Origin: Fimbriimonadaceae bacterium
Lineage (GTDB): Bacteria > Armatimonadota > Fimbriimonadia > Fimbriimonadales > Fimbriimonadaceae
Length of the DNA stretch: 64,000 nucleotides
Direction of reading: 5' to 3'
NCBI GenBank assembly: GCA_022843485.1
Contig: JALHNM010000002.1
Coordinates: forward strand, 344,238 to 408,237
Shown in pieces: positions 50,024 through 58,415 of the stretch; position 1 is the stretch's first letter, and each line of letters opens with the position of its first letter. The notes under the pieces were generated by a model. The model had not been told where the DNA came from, ran no database searches, and saw only the letters and a program-made list of their open reading frames with translations. The translations under genes were made by a program, and so were the position numbers.

Positions 50024-50364
50024 CCGCCACCACCCCCACCCTCGAACCCCGGCCGTTCTGGCGCAGCGTGATGCCCACCCGTGCGATCGGGCTCCTCATG
50101 GCCATCGGCTTCGTCGACCTCGTCGCGACGGCCGTGCTCCACCACCATGGCCTCATCGTGGAGCTGAATCCCCTCATGAAGCCCCTGATCGAGCGGGACG
50201 AATGGCTCTTCGTCTTGGTCAAGGGGATGACCTTGGTGGGGGCTTGGGCGGCGATGGCGGCCTACGCCCGGGTCAACCGGGACTTCGTCCGAAAGGCCGC
50301 CCTTGCCGGGGCTGGGGTCTACACCCTCGTCTGGACGGTTTGGTTCATCGTGGGTTCGCTCTAG
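50020..50364 (+). CDS. Small membrane protein (DUF5658-like)
   Basis: 114 residues with three or four membrane segments (AIGLLMAIGFVDLVATAVLH, VKGMTLVGAWAAMAAYARV, GAGVYTLVWTVWFIVGSL). The pattern 'D...T......G...E.NP.M', seen in IVELNPLMKPLIERDEW, is typical of DUF5658 proteins. Function unknown. Translationally coupled to dacB. Confidence 0.65.
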   Translation: MTATTPTLEPRPFWRSVMPTRAIGLLMAIGFVDLVATAVLHHHGLIVELNPLMKPLIERDEWLFVLVKGMTLVGAWAAMAAYARVNRDFVRKAALAGAGVYTLVWTVWFIVGSL

Positions 50365-50405
50365 ACGCTATCCCGCCGGCGAGCAGCGGGTTCCGGTCGG
50401 AGGCG

Positions 50406-50428
50406 AGTCCGGCGCGGAGCGTCGGACT
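50406..50428. repeat. REP-like hairpin, family 2, copy B
   Basis: AGTCCG (50406-50411) and CGGACT (50423-50428) flank the 11-nt loop GCGCGGAGCGT. Copy A at 253-275 has C-G in place of the T-A pair. It sits in the 98-nt gap between two same-strand genes. Confidence 0.6.
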
Positions 50429-50462
50429 CCGGTGCGGGGCGGCGCCGGTGTAACCTACGGGG

Positions 50463-51182
50463 GTGATCGACGTGAGCCGTCCACCCTGTCCGTTGCTCGC
50501 CCGGCTGCTAGGCGGCCACCCTCGGGTTCGACTATCGGACGAGGAAGGCCCCGAGACGGGCCTCTCCTTCCGCCAAGGCGACTGGCGGCGGTCGCTCACG
50601 GTCGGGGACCCGGCGGCTGAGGTGTTCGGCCTAGTCGAACTCGCCGACAACAACCCCATGGTGTGCGCAGACTGGGTGTCGGTGCCAGGGGCGGAGGGGA
50701 CGCTCGCGCTGCTCGCGCTCGGGCCGGTCGTCCGAGCGGGGATGGCGGTCGAGGAGCCGAGCCTGGTGTTCTCGTGGGAGCCGGACGTCGAGGCAGTCGA
50801 ATCGGCCCTGGCGACCGAGGGGACGGGCGGGGCGCTGGTGGCCGTGGATCCGGCCGAGCTCGGAACGGTACGTGCGGTCAAGGCGCTGGCCGTCATCTCG
50901 ACCCCGGACGATTGGCGGGATGTGGACGACCTCTACGCCGAAGCCTACGGGCGGTCGTTCTACGTTCGAGAGGCTCCGGCCGGGGTCTGGGACACCGAGC
51001 TCGTCGCGGGGACGCCAAGGGCGGTCTACCGGCTCGGTTACACCCTAGGGGACGGCACCTCCCTCCTGACGATCGACGCCATGGCGGACGTCGAAGGCAA
51101 ACTTGGCCCGGCCCAGTGGGTGCACGCGATGAACGTGATGGCGGGGTTCGAGGAGAGCCTCGGGATCCCGGATCGGCTCTAG
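50463..51182 (+). CDS. Protein resembling the C-terminal half of ArgC-like reductases
   Basis: 239 residues, GTG start. The C-terminal part (YAEAYGRSFYVREAPAGVWD, TELVAGTPRAVYRLGYTLGD, MADVEGKLGPAQWVHAMNVM) follows the N-acetyl-gamma-glutamyl-phosphate reductase style, where 'Y...F..V' and 'DNL.KG.AGQA....N...G..E' close the enzyme. The NAD-binding N-terminus and the catalytic Cys (NPGCYPT) are not seen, so this is at best a divergent, probably non-reductase relative. Could be involved in arginine or lysine synthesis, but that is unproven. Confidence 0.45.
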   Translation: MIDVSRPPCPLLARLLGGHPRVRLSDEEGPETGLSFRQGDWRRSLTVGDPAAEVFGLVELADNNPMVCADWVSVPGAEGTLALLALGPVVRAGMAVEEPSLVFSWEPDVEAVESALATEGTGGALVAVDPAELGTVRAVKALAVISTPDDWRDVDDLYAEAYGRSFYVREAPAGVWDTELVAGTPRAVYRLGYTLGDGTSLLTIDAMADVEGKLGPAQWVHAMNVMAGFEESLGIPDRL

Positions 51183-51200
51183 GCGGGGGCGGGGCGGGGG

Positions 51201-51245
51201 CCAGGCTGGAAGCCTGGGGCACCATCGGCTGGAAGCCGATTCTAC
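51201..51245 (-). repeat. REP element, family 1, second copy
   Basis: Read on the minus strand: GTAG (51242-51245), then hairpin ATCGGCT-TCC-AGCCGAT, TGGTGCC, then hairpin CCAGGCT-TCC-AGCCTGG. The copy at 2616-2660 has the same order and loops with covarying stems. Here again the TAG in GTAG is the stop codon of the preceding gene. Confidence 0.8.
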
Positions 51246-51964
51246 GTCGGGCCCACGAAGTCGAACCAGCCCCAGCGCTCGGGCTGGTGCATATCGACCA
51301 CGCCCTGGGGTGACCAGACCCAGTTGTGCTCCGCTCGCCCCTCGACCTTGCGGTACCGGCCGCCCACAACCTCGAGGTCCCAGTGGACGCGAGAGAAGTT
51401 GACCCTCCACGCGTCGCCGGGCCGGGGTGGGGATGGGCAGCCGGCGAAGTCGGCGATGCCATCCCAGGCCATCCGGATGACGACCGTCCACCCTTCGTCG
51501 AGGTCGGTCGGGTCGTTCAGCGTGCCCCGGAGGGTCACCAGAGGCTCGTCGGGCACCCAGGGCCAGGGATCCACGACGGGGCCACCCTCGCGGTAGGGAC
51601 GGACCAGCCGCAGCCCCCACCCTACGCCGCGGGCGTTCACCTCGTACTCGAGGTACTGGCCGGCGTCACCGTCCGGGTCGAGGAAGACCTCGAAGTCGTT
51701 GTCGTGGAAGACGACCTCGCCCGGCTGAGAGGTCTCGGCCCAGAGGTGCGGGTCGTCGAGTTCGGCGAGCACGAATAGCGCGGCGTCGTCCCAGAGCGCC
51801 TTGAACCGGGTGCGGTGGCGGGGGGCGGGGCGCAGAGACCCTTCGATATCGACGAAGTCCTCGCTCCAAGAGGCTGCCGCCCAATCCTCGGTCTGTGGCC
51901 AGGCCTGGCCTGAGAGGGACCGTCGGCAGGCGTAGCGGCGCGGCTCGGGGAGCACGGGGGCCAC
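51242..51964 (-). CDS. CBM9-like carbohydrate-binding protein
   Basis: 240 residues. The beta-sandwich pattern of CBM9-like proteins is seen in FKALWDDAALFVLAELDDPH, VVFHDNDFEVFLDPDGDAGQ, YLEYEVNARGV and WRVNFSRVHWDLEVVGGRYR. It binds sugars in related proteins. No signal peptide is visible with the start at 51964. Its stop codon TAG is part of a family 1 REP element. It is divergent from the polysaccharide deacetylase. Confidence 0.8.
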   Translation of the reverse strand: MAPVLPEPRRYACRRSLSGQAWPQTEDWAAASWSEDFVDIEGSLRPAPRHRTRFKALWDDAALFVLAELDDPHLWAETSQPGEVVFHDNDFEVFLDPDGDAGQYLEYEVNARGVGWGLRLVRPYREGGPVVDPWPWVPDEPLVTLRGTLNDPTDLDEGWTVVIRMAWDGIADFAGCPSPPRPGDAWRVNFSRVHWDLEVVGGRYRKVEGRAEHNWVWSPQGVVDMHQPERWGWFDFVGPT

Positions 51965-51990
51965 TCTACCCGGGTGGGTAGAGTCCCCCC

Positions 51991-52719
51991 GTGCGTGTGC
52001 CGCTCCTGATGTACCACAAGGTCGCCCCGCGGCCGGCGGGGAGCCTCGTGCCGATGCACTACGTCCACCCCCGGCGCTTCCGTTCCCACGTGCGGGCGCT
52101 CGTCCGGTTCGGCTTCACCGCTGTCACGTTCGGCCAGGCGTTCGACATCGTCCACAGTCGGGCCGCACCGGTCCCGAGGCCGATCGCCCTGACGTTCGAC
52201 GACGGATACGAGAATTTCGCGACCGAGGCGGTGCCGGCGATGCTTGCGGACGGGGCTCGGGGCACCGTGTTCGTGGTCACGGACCTCTTAGGAGCGCAGA
52301 ACGCGTGGGACACCGTCCGCGGTGACGTCGCCGAGCCCTTGATGTCGTCCGAGACCGTCCGCCGCGTGTTCGAACAGGGGTTCGAGGTCGGGAGCCACAC
52401 CGCCACCCACGCCCGACTGACTGAGTGCGCACCGGACCAACTGGAGCGCGAGCTCGTTTCCTCGCGGGAGGCGATCGAGACTTTGTGCGGGGTCGTGGCC
52501 CCGAGCTTCTGTTATCCTTACGGAGCAGTGGACGATCGAGTCGCCCAGGCGGTTTCAGCCGCCGGCTACCGAGTCGCCTGCACGGTGGAGAAAGGGTGGA
52601 ACGATCGGAGCACGGACGCCTTCCGATGGAAGCGGGTGAACGTCAGGGGGGACACCTCGACGCCAATCCTCTTCTGGAAGCTTTGGACGCAGGCCAGGAA
52701 GAGCGCCACCGCCCCCTGA
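51991..52719 (+). CDS. Polysaccharide deacetylase (NodB homology)
   Basis: 242 residues, GTG start. Family CE4 motifs: TFDDGYEN (catalytic Asp, metal Asp) and SHTATHARL (metal His pair), with SFCYPYGAVDDRV (motif 3). It removes N- or O-acetyl groups from an exported polysaccharide. It overlaps the glycosyltransferase frame, suggesting a two-gene unit for polymer synthesis or modification. Confidence 0.88.
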   Translation: MRVPLLMYHKVAPRPAGSLVPMHYVHPRRFRSHVRALVRFGFTAVTFGQAFDIVHSRAAPVPRPIALTFDDGYENFATEAVPAMLADGARGTVFVVTDLLGAQNAWDTVRGDVAEPLMSSETVRRVFEQGFEVGSHTATHARLTECAPDQLERELVSSREAIETLCGVVAPSFCYPYGAVDDRVAQAVSAAGYRVACTVEKGWNDRSTDAFRWKRVNVRGDTSTPILFWKLWTQARKSATAP

Positions 52720-53786
52720 CGGTCTTGCACTTCTGCTCGGCCCGGCGCGCGACGTACGGTGCGGTGGCGAGCATGCTCACTCTGACGGACGAGTTGCGAC
52801 GCCAGGGGCACAGGGTGCAGTTCGGCACGTTCGCCCGTCGCGGGCTCGGGGAGCACGTGCGCCGCCTCGGCTATGAGACGAAGGAGTTCCGCGTGCGGGC
52901 GAAGATCGACCCGCTCGCGATCGTCGGTCTCGCCCGCTTCCTTCGACGAGGCGGGTTCGACCTGTTACACGCCCACCTATCGACTTCGGCGGTGAACGGG
53001 TCGCTCGCGGCCCGGCTCGCCCGAGTGCCGAGCGTGGCCTCGGTGCACGGGCTCAGCGGGAAGCTGTCCTTCTCGGCGTGCGACCACCTGATCGCGGTCT
53101 CGGGCGACGTCCGCCGTCACCTGGTGGCTCAGGGGGTCGGCGAGGCGAGGGTCTCGATCGTGCCGAACGGTCTCGTGCTGCCGTCCCCTGCCCCGGGGGC
53201 TCGCGAACGCGCCCGGGCCGACCTCGGGGTACCGCCGGACGCCCCGGTGATGGGAACGGTCGCCCGCCTGACCCCGCTCAAGGGCGTTGACCACGCCCTT
53301 CACGCGTTCCGGCGGGTGCTGGACGACATGCCCGACGCCCGGTACGTCGTGCTCGGCGACGGCGAGCAGGCAGCCGACCTCAAGACGCTGGCAGACCGAC
53401 TGGGGATCGCGGGGAGCGTCGTCTTCGCGGGGTATCGCTCCGGGGTCGTGGGCTTGCTGCCCGGCCTGGACGTCTTCCTCTTCCCCACCTTGCGCGAGGC
53501 CATGGGTATCGCGATCGTCGAGGCGATGGCGGTCGGCTTACCGGTCGTGGCCTCGGACACGGGCGGGGTCCCCGAGGTCGTCACGGCCGAGACCGGGCTG
53601 CTCGTACCCCCTGCGGACCCGGTGGCAATGGCCGAGGCCTTGCTCGTCCTCCTTCGTGACCCGGCTCGGCGAGCGGCGATGGGAGAGGCGGCCCGGGCCC
53701 GCGTCGAATCGGAGTACACGGTCCAGCGGATGGCGGCGAGGACGGTCGGCGTCTACAGGTCGATCCTCGCCCGCCGCGACCCGTAG
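52626..53786 (+). CDS. GT4-family glycosyltransferase
   Basis: About 386 residues from ATG 52626. GT-B fold: N-terminal TVLHFCSARRATYGAVASML and DLLHAHLSTSAVNGSLAARL; C-terminal GTVARLTPLKGVDHALHAFR, FPTLREAMGIAIVEAMAVGL and PVVASDTGGVPEVVTAETGL (the E-x7-E-like donor site). The real start is uncertain. ATG 52626 overlaps the deacetylase by 94 nt and adds a poor N-terminus. CTG at 52716-52718, overlapping its stop as CTGA, would begin exactly at the first beta strand. A terminator follows. Confidence 0.88.
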   Translation: MEAGERQGGHLDANPLLEALDAGQEERHRPLTVLHFCSARRATYGAVASMLTLTDELRRQGHRVQFGTFARRGLGEHVRRLGYETKEFRVRAKIDPLAIVGLARFLRRGGFDLLHAHLSTSAVNGSLAARLARVPSVASVHGLSGKLSFSACDHLIAVSGDVRRHLVAQGVGEARVSIVPNGLVLPSPAPGARERARADLGVPPDAPVMGTVARLTPLKGVDHALHAFRRVLDDMPDARYVVLGDGEQAADLKTLADRLGIAGSVVFAGYRSGVVGLLPGLDVFLFPTLREAMGIAIVEAMAVGLPVVASDTGGVPEVVTAETGLLVPPADPVAMAEALLVLLRDPARRAAMGEAARARVESEYTVQRMAARTVGVYRSILARRDP

Positions 53787-53798
53787 GCAAACGTGGGG

Positions 53799-53824
53799 GG
53801 GCCCGTCCCTCGGGACGGGCCCCT
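53799..53824 (+). terminator. Rho-independent terminator after the glycosyltransferase
   Basis: GGGGCCCGTCC and GGACGGGCCCC form an 11-bp stem with a CTCG loop, followed by TTTGTG. It lies 13 nt past the stop. Confidence 0.8.
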
Positions 53825-53892
53825 TTGTGCCCCTACGCGGCGGTTCCGGTCTGGGGGTAAGGATCACGTCGCCCCCAGCGTTCGCGGCCGGC

Positions 53893-55116
53893 TCAGCGCG
53901 GCGTCTCGGCGATGAGCTGGAGCGCTCCGGCCCACGCCTCGTCCTGGGTGGGTCGGATCTGATCCGCCGGGAGCTCGAACCCGAACGTGCCGTCGTCGCG
54001 CAGCTCGATCGTGTAGGCGGAGGCTCGGAACCGGTCGTAGAACCAGTCCGGCGTGACGCCGCTCGCTTGGTAGATCGTCTGGAAGCCTTGACCTTGGGTG
54101 TAGGTCACTCCCCACGGCTGGCGGATGGCGGTCTGCATACGTCGGCCCTGGGCGTCGAAGGCCTGCCAGTCGGCGGCGCGGTTCGAGGTGTAGCTCCACG
54201 GCCAGAGGATGAGCTGGGAGAAGCTGTGGAAGTCGATGTAGGCGCCGACGCGACCGAGGCTGATCGCGAAGTCGCGGATGGCCACCGACTCGGGCTCGCT
54301 GAAGGCGGCGGTTCCGCGGTAGATCAACGAGCTCTGGTTGCCGCTGCTGCCTCCGCCTCCCCAGCCGGTGCCGAAGTTGCGGTTCAGATCGACGCCGAAG
54401 CTGCCACCACTGTTGCGGCGCCGGTTCTTGCGCCAATAGCGGTCGTTCGTCCAGCTGAACCGGTACCCGTCCGGGTTCGTGATCGGGACGATCCAGAGCG
54501 CTTGGTTGGGAAGGAACGGCGTCTGCTGGGGCGCGGAGAGGGTTTGGGCGGCCCGCAGACCGATGTGCATCCCGACGCTGCCCGACACCCATTCACGGGC
54601 GTGGATGAGGTTGATGAAGACGATGTTGTTCTCCGGCTGGCCCCCGGTGCGGAGCGGTCGGCCGAAGCGGTAGGCCCAGATCGGCTCGCTGTTGATCGAG
54701 GTCCCGATCTGACGCCGGGTCACGAACACGGGGTAGGTGGTGCGGAGGTTCTCGAAGAACGTGAGGATCTCGTCGGCGGTGAAGTAGCGGTTCCGGTACT
54801 CGTCGCTCTGGATCGAGGCGTTCGCCGCGGTGCGGTTGATCTGGCTCTTGGCCCAGGCGTCCGGCGCCGCCATCGGGCCGACGTAGGTGAAGTCGAAACC
54901 GAGCATGCGGAGCTTGAACTCGTCGCCGGGGCCCGCGATCACGTCCGTGCCGCCGCAGCCGGGGTGGCACTGCATGATGTTGAGGTCGGAGTCGAGCAGC
55001 CGCTGCATCGCGGCGTCGTCAGGGACGTGGACGTGGAGGCGGCTCCAGTCCGAGGCGGTGGCCCAGGCCGTGGCGGCCGCGGCGAGGACGAAGACGGTTG
55101 CAAGGCGATGACGCAT
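53893..55116 (-). CDS. M14 zinc carboxypeptidase (copy 1)
   Basis: 407 residues with a signal peptide (MRHRLATVFVLAAAATAWAT). A propeptide-like region (residues about 25-110; HVHVPDDAAMQRLLDSDLNI) precedes the metallocarboxypeptidase domain. Zinc ligands lie in LIHAREWVSG (His, Glu) and YIDFHSFSQLILWP (His). Substrate residues are in NPDGYRFSWTNDRYWRKNRR and GVDLNRNF, and the catalytic Glu in YTIELRDDG. It resembles the carboxypeptidase A/T group and would be secreted. A second paralogue lies at 55645. Confidence 0.92.
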   Translation of the reverse strand: MRHRLATVFVLAAAATAWATASDWSRLHVHVPDDAAMQRLLDSDLNIMQCHPGCGGTDVIAGPGDEFKLRMLGFDFTYVGPMAAPDAWAKSQINRTAANASIQSDEYRNRYFTADEILTFFENLRTTYPVFVTRRQIGTSINSEPIWAYRFGRPLRTGGQPENNIVFINLIHAREWVSGSVGMHIGLRAAQTLSAPQQTPFLPNQALWIVPITNPDGYRFSWTNDRYWRKNRRRNSGGSFGVDLNRNFGTGWGGGGSSGNQSSLIYRGTAAFSEPESVAIRDFAISLGRVGAYIDFHSFSQLILWPWSYTSNRAADWQAFDAQGRRMQTAIRQPWGVTYTQGQGFQTIYQASGVTPDWFYDRFRASAYTIELRDDGTFGFELPADQIRPTQDEAWAGALQLIAETPR

Positions 55117-55644
55117 AGGCACTGGGATCTTACACCGCACGGTGTCGAATTGCCAACGGCGACCGTACGGGTTCTCGTAGGATTTCCGGGCCCTTCCCAT
55201 TTTCCGCAACGGCTTTCGCCCAATGCCGGCGAGGCTACCGGAGTTCGGGCTTCACATTAGGCGTCGGGCTGACTCGATGGAGAGACCATGAATACCCACC
55301 CGCAAACGATCCGTGGCTGCCTTCTGCGACGCGGAGCCGCGTCTCGGAGGCGTCTTGGGCTCGTCGAGATCGACCTCGTGCTCGCAGAGAACCCACCCCC
55401 GTTCTCGAACCTCGCTGCCTAGTGGGCGTGGCAACGGCGCGGGCTGACGATGGTCGAAGGAGAGGAAGGCTGGACGACGGAGGTGCGGGGCGTGGAGATG
55501 GGGGCCGAAGACACCGCCAGGCTCGCTGTCGGCACACCGGTCACGCTCGACCGCGTCCGGACGCTCCTGGGTGCTCGGTGGCGAGTCAGCAAAGGGCACC
55601 CGAGGTCGGCCTTCGTCTCGGGCGCCCTGTCGGTCTAGTCAGCC
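55117..55644. other. Intergenic stretch between the two carboxypeptidase genes
   Basis: 528 nt. It contains only short frames (for example 55450-55638 plus, 62 codons; 55252-55599 minus, 115 codons) with no ribosome site or family resemblance I can support. The region could be a decayed gene. The 3' part, with QRAPEVGLRLGRPV-like frames, gives no usable clue. Confidence 0.4.
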
Positions 55645-56847
55645 CTAGCCTGGGAACTGGCCGAGCAGGACTCGGACGGCTTCCCAGGCTTCGTCTTGCG
55701 TCGGGGAGATTTGGTTCTCGGGGAGCGCGAAGCCGAACGCGCCGGTGTCGCGCAGTTCTAGGGTGCAGGAGGGCGCGTTGCCGTTCGCGTCGTAGAAGTA
55801 GTCCTTGCTCGACCCGGCGGCGAAGGAGTTCAGCTCCCAGGCCGGCCCTTGGCGGTACGTCTGGCCTCGGACCGCGAGCCCGGTGACCATGAGCCGGCCG
55901 ATCCGGTCGAGTTCGGCGGCGGTGGGGGGCGGGGTCGTGATATGGCTCCATGGCCAGAGCACGAGCTGCCCGAAGCTGTGCCAGTCGACGCAAGCGACCA
56001 TCCCCGGCATGAGCATGTTGAAGCTCCGGACGGCCTGGGTCTCGGGTTCGCTGAAGGGGGCGGTGCCGCGGTAGGTCTGGGACGAGCCGTTGCCGCTGCT
56101 CCCCGCCCCGCCCCAGCCCACCGAGTAGTTCCGGTTGAGGTCCACTCCGAACGTGCCGTTCCCGTTGTTGCGGCGGTTCTTGCGCCAGAAGCGGTCGTTC
56201 GTCCAGGTGAACCGGTAGCCGTCCGGGTTGAGGATGGGGACGATGTACATGCCCTGGTTGTTCAGGAACGGCCGGGTCTGGGGTGTCGTGAGGCCCTCGA
56301 TCGTTTTGGCGAGGATGTGCATGACGACCGATCCGCTGACCCACTCGCGGGAGTGGGTGAGCCCGATCATGAGGAAGCCCTTCTCGCGGCCTGAGTTGGC
56401 GGCGGGACGGCGGATGCGGTAGCCCCAGATCGTCTCGCCGTTGATGCTCGTCCCGATCGCGAACCGGTTGATGAGGGCCGGGAAGCGGCTGCGGTAGTCC
56501 TCGAAGAAGGCGAGGATCTGGTCGGCGGTGAAGTAGGCGGTGCGGTAGTCGCTCGACGTGAGCCCGACATTCTCGCGCCCTTTCCAGGCGTCCGGGGGTG
56601 GGACGGGGCCGAGGCGGTGGTAGTCGAGCCCCAGGAGGGCGAGCTTGAACTCCTCCCCCGGCCCGAGGATCGCGTCGACGTGCCCGAGGCCCGGGGTGCA
56701 GGGCATCACGTTCACGTCGCTGTCGAGCAGGCGCTGGAGGGCGGCTTGGTCGGGGACGTGGATGTGCACCCGCCACCACCCGGTCGCGGCGGAGGCGAGG
56801 CCCGCCAGACAGGCGAGGACGACGGAGAAGAGGGCACGGCACCGCAT
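55645..56847 (-). CDS. M14 zinc carboxypeptidase (copy 2)
   Basis: 400 residues with a signal peptide (MRCRALFSVVLACLAGLASA). Same architecture as copy 1: HIHVPDQAALQRLLDSDVNV propeptide, LTHSREWVSG and CVDWHSFGQLVLWP zinc ligands, NPDGYRFTWTNDRFWRKNRR, GVDLNRNY, and catalytic Glu in CTLELRDTG. It keeps all catalytic residues. The pair is probably a tandem duplication with divergence (only moderate identity by eye), so substrate preference may differ. Confidence 0.92.
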   Translation of the reverse strand: MRCRALFSVVLACLAGLASAATGWWRVHIHVPDQAALQRLLDSDVNVMPCTPGLGHVDAILGPGEEFKLALLGLDYHRLGPVPPPDAWKGRENVGLTSSDYRTAYFTADQILAFFEDYRSRFPALINRFAIGTSINGETIWGYRIRRPAANSGREKGFLMIGLTHSREWVSGSVVMHILAKTIEGLTTPQTRPFLNNQGMYIVPILNPDGYRFTWTNDRFWRKNRRNNGNGTFGVDLNRNYSVGWGGAGSSGNGSSQTYRGTAPFSEPETQAVRSFNMLMPGMVACVDWHSFGQLVLWPWSHITTPPPTAAELDRIGRLMVTGLAVRGQTYRQGPAWELNSFAAGSSKDYFYDANGNAPSCTLELRDTGAFGFALPENQISPTQDEAWEAVRVLLGQFPG

Positions 56848-56920
56848 AGGGACCGTTAGTCTACACGACCGAGGTCGCGAAAACAACCGGTAACGACGGG
56901 GGCCTTTCGACTCGAGGCGG

Positions 56921-58276
56921 TTAAACCAGGCGTAGCGGGGCGAGCAGCTTCGGTTTCTCCCCGGGCTCGATCCAGACGCCGTCCTCCTTCAGGAGGTTCA
57001 CGAGCTCCTCGACGCCTCGCTCTTGGGGGATGCCGTGCTTGACCGGGTCGCGCTTGCGGTAGAGGGTGATCTTCCCTCCCGCCGCGCCGACGTAGCCGTA
57101 GTCGGCGTCGGCCATCTCGCCCGGGCCGTTGACGATGCAGCCCATGACGGCGATGTCGAGCCCCACGAGGTGCTTGGTCGCCTCGCGGACCTGGTTGAGC
57201 ACGATCGGTAGGTTGAACTTGGTGCGGCCGCAGCTCGGGCAGGCGATGTACTCGACCTGGGTCTTGCGAAGCCCGAGGGCTTGGAGGATCTCGTAGCAGA
57301 CGGGGATCTCGTGTACGGGGTCTTCGGCGAGGCTGACGCGGATGGTGTCGCCGATTCCCTCCATGAGGAGGGTCGCGATACCGGCGGTCGACTTGACCCG
57401 GGCGTACTGGCCGTCGCCCGCCTCGGTTACGCCCAGGTGGAGCGGGAAGTTGAGGCCCTCGGCGTCCATCCGCTCGGCCATGAGGCGGTTCGCGGCGACC
57501 ATCACCGGCACCCGGCTGGCTTTGGCGCTCACGTTGAGGTTCTCGAAGCCGTGCTTGACGCAGACGCGGAGGTACTCGAGGGCGCTCTCGACCAGTCCGA
57601 GCGGGGTGTCGCCATGGGTCACGAGGAGCCGCTCGGCCAGGGATCCGTGGTTGACGCCCACCCGCATGGCCCGGTCGTGCCGCTTGCAGGCCTCAACGAC
57701 GGGCACGAAGCTCTCTTCCAGCTCGGCCAGCTCCTCGGCCCACTCGTCGGGGGTGTAGGCCAGGTCAGCGCGGAGGCGGTCGATCTCGTCCTCGTTGCGG
57801 CCACGCAGGTCGACTCCGGAAGCCCCTCCCTCGGCCTTGGAGGGATGGTTCGTGCCCTCCGAAACTGAGGGCGGGGTTGGGGAGGGAGCTTTCTCTTTCG
57901 CCCGGCTCCCGTGGCGCTTGAACACGAACAGCCCCGGGTTGACCCGAATCTCGTCCACGTACTTCGCCGCTAGGACCGCGATATCGGTGCCTTGGTGGTG
58001 GACGTCGGCTGTCATCGGGACGTCCTGGTAAACTTGCTTGACCTTTGCCTTGATCTCCTCGAGGCACTGGGCTTCGCTGAGGGTGGGGGTGGTGACCCGG
58101 ACGATCTCGGACCCGGCGCGGTGGAGGGCGACGATCTGCTCGACGCAGGCCTCGACGTTTCGAGTCTCCTCGGTGATCATGGACTGGACCACCACCGGGT
58201 AGCCGCTCCCCATCGTGACCGGGCCGATCCGGCAGGGCTTGGTCGTGCGGCGTGGGTAGGTGGTCTCAAGGGCCAT
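56921..58276 (-). CDS. ispG: 4-hydroxy-3-methylbut-2-enyl-diphosphate synthase
   Basis: 451 residues. It starts [20 protein letters not shown] and continues with [14 protein letters not shown]. The iron-sulfur cysteines are in [10 protein letters not shown] and the conserved [19 protein letters not shown]. It performs the penultimate step of the MEP isoprenoid pathway. It belongs to the longer plant/cyanobacterial-like form ([10 protein letters not shown], then an inserted region before [12 protein letters not shown]). Within that region, residues about 125-158 are encoded by a GC-rich palindromic repeat ([20 protein letters not shown]) that looks like an in-frame insertion. Confidence 0.93.
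   Translation of the reverse strand: MALETTYPRRTTKPCRIGPVTMGSGYPVVVQSMITEETRNVEACVEQIVALHRAGSEIVRVTTPTLSEAQCLEEIKAKVKQVYQDVPMTADVHHQGTDIAVLAAKYVDEIRVNPGLFVFKRHGSRAKEKAPSPTPPSVSEGTNHPSKAEGGASGVDLRGRNEDEIDRLRADLAYTPDEWAEELAELEESFVPVVEACKRHDRAMRVGVNHGSLAERLLVTHGDTPLGLVESALEYLRVCVKHGFENLNVSAKASRVPVMVAANRLMAERMDAEGLNFPLHLGVTEAGDGQYARVKSTAGIATLLMEGIGDTIRVSLAEDPVHEIPVCYEILQALGLRKTQVEYIACPSCGRTKFNLPIVLNQVREATKHLVGLDIAVMGCIVNGPGEMADADYGYVGAAGGKITLYRKRDPVKHGIPQERGVEELVNLLKEDGVWIEPGEKPKLLAPLRLV
57803..57904 (-). repeat. In-frame palindromic repeat inside ispG
   Basis: Two stems are visible on the plus strand: CCCTCC (57824-57829) with GGAGGG (57839-57844), and GCCCTC (57854-57859) with GAGGGC (57867-57872). 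The encoded low-complexity Pro/Ser stretch interrupts an otherwise well-conserved IspG. Length fits the reading frame. Confidence 0.65.
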
Positions 58277-58415
58277 CGTCACCTCGATTCTACGGTCGGA
58301 GGGGATTCGGGTGAGGGACACGGGGCGGAGAAACACGTATCACGATCCGGGCGGAGTTGTGATATAGTCCATCAGGCCCACCTGCTGGGTCGCCTTGATC
58401 ATACGGGACTGCCCC

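Noticed and set aside
50463-51182. A functional ArgC
   Set aside because: The NAD-binding N-terminus and catalytic Cys are missing; only the C-terminal style is similar.
55252-55599. A gene in the gap between the two carboxypeptidases
   Set aside because: 115-codon frame with no ribosome site, no family resemblance and biased composition.
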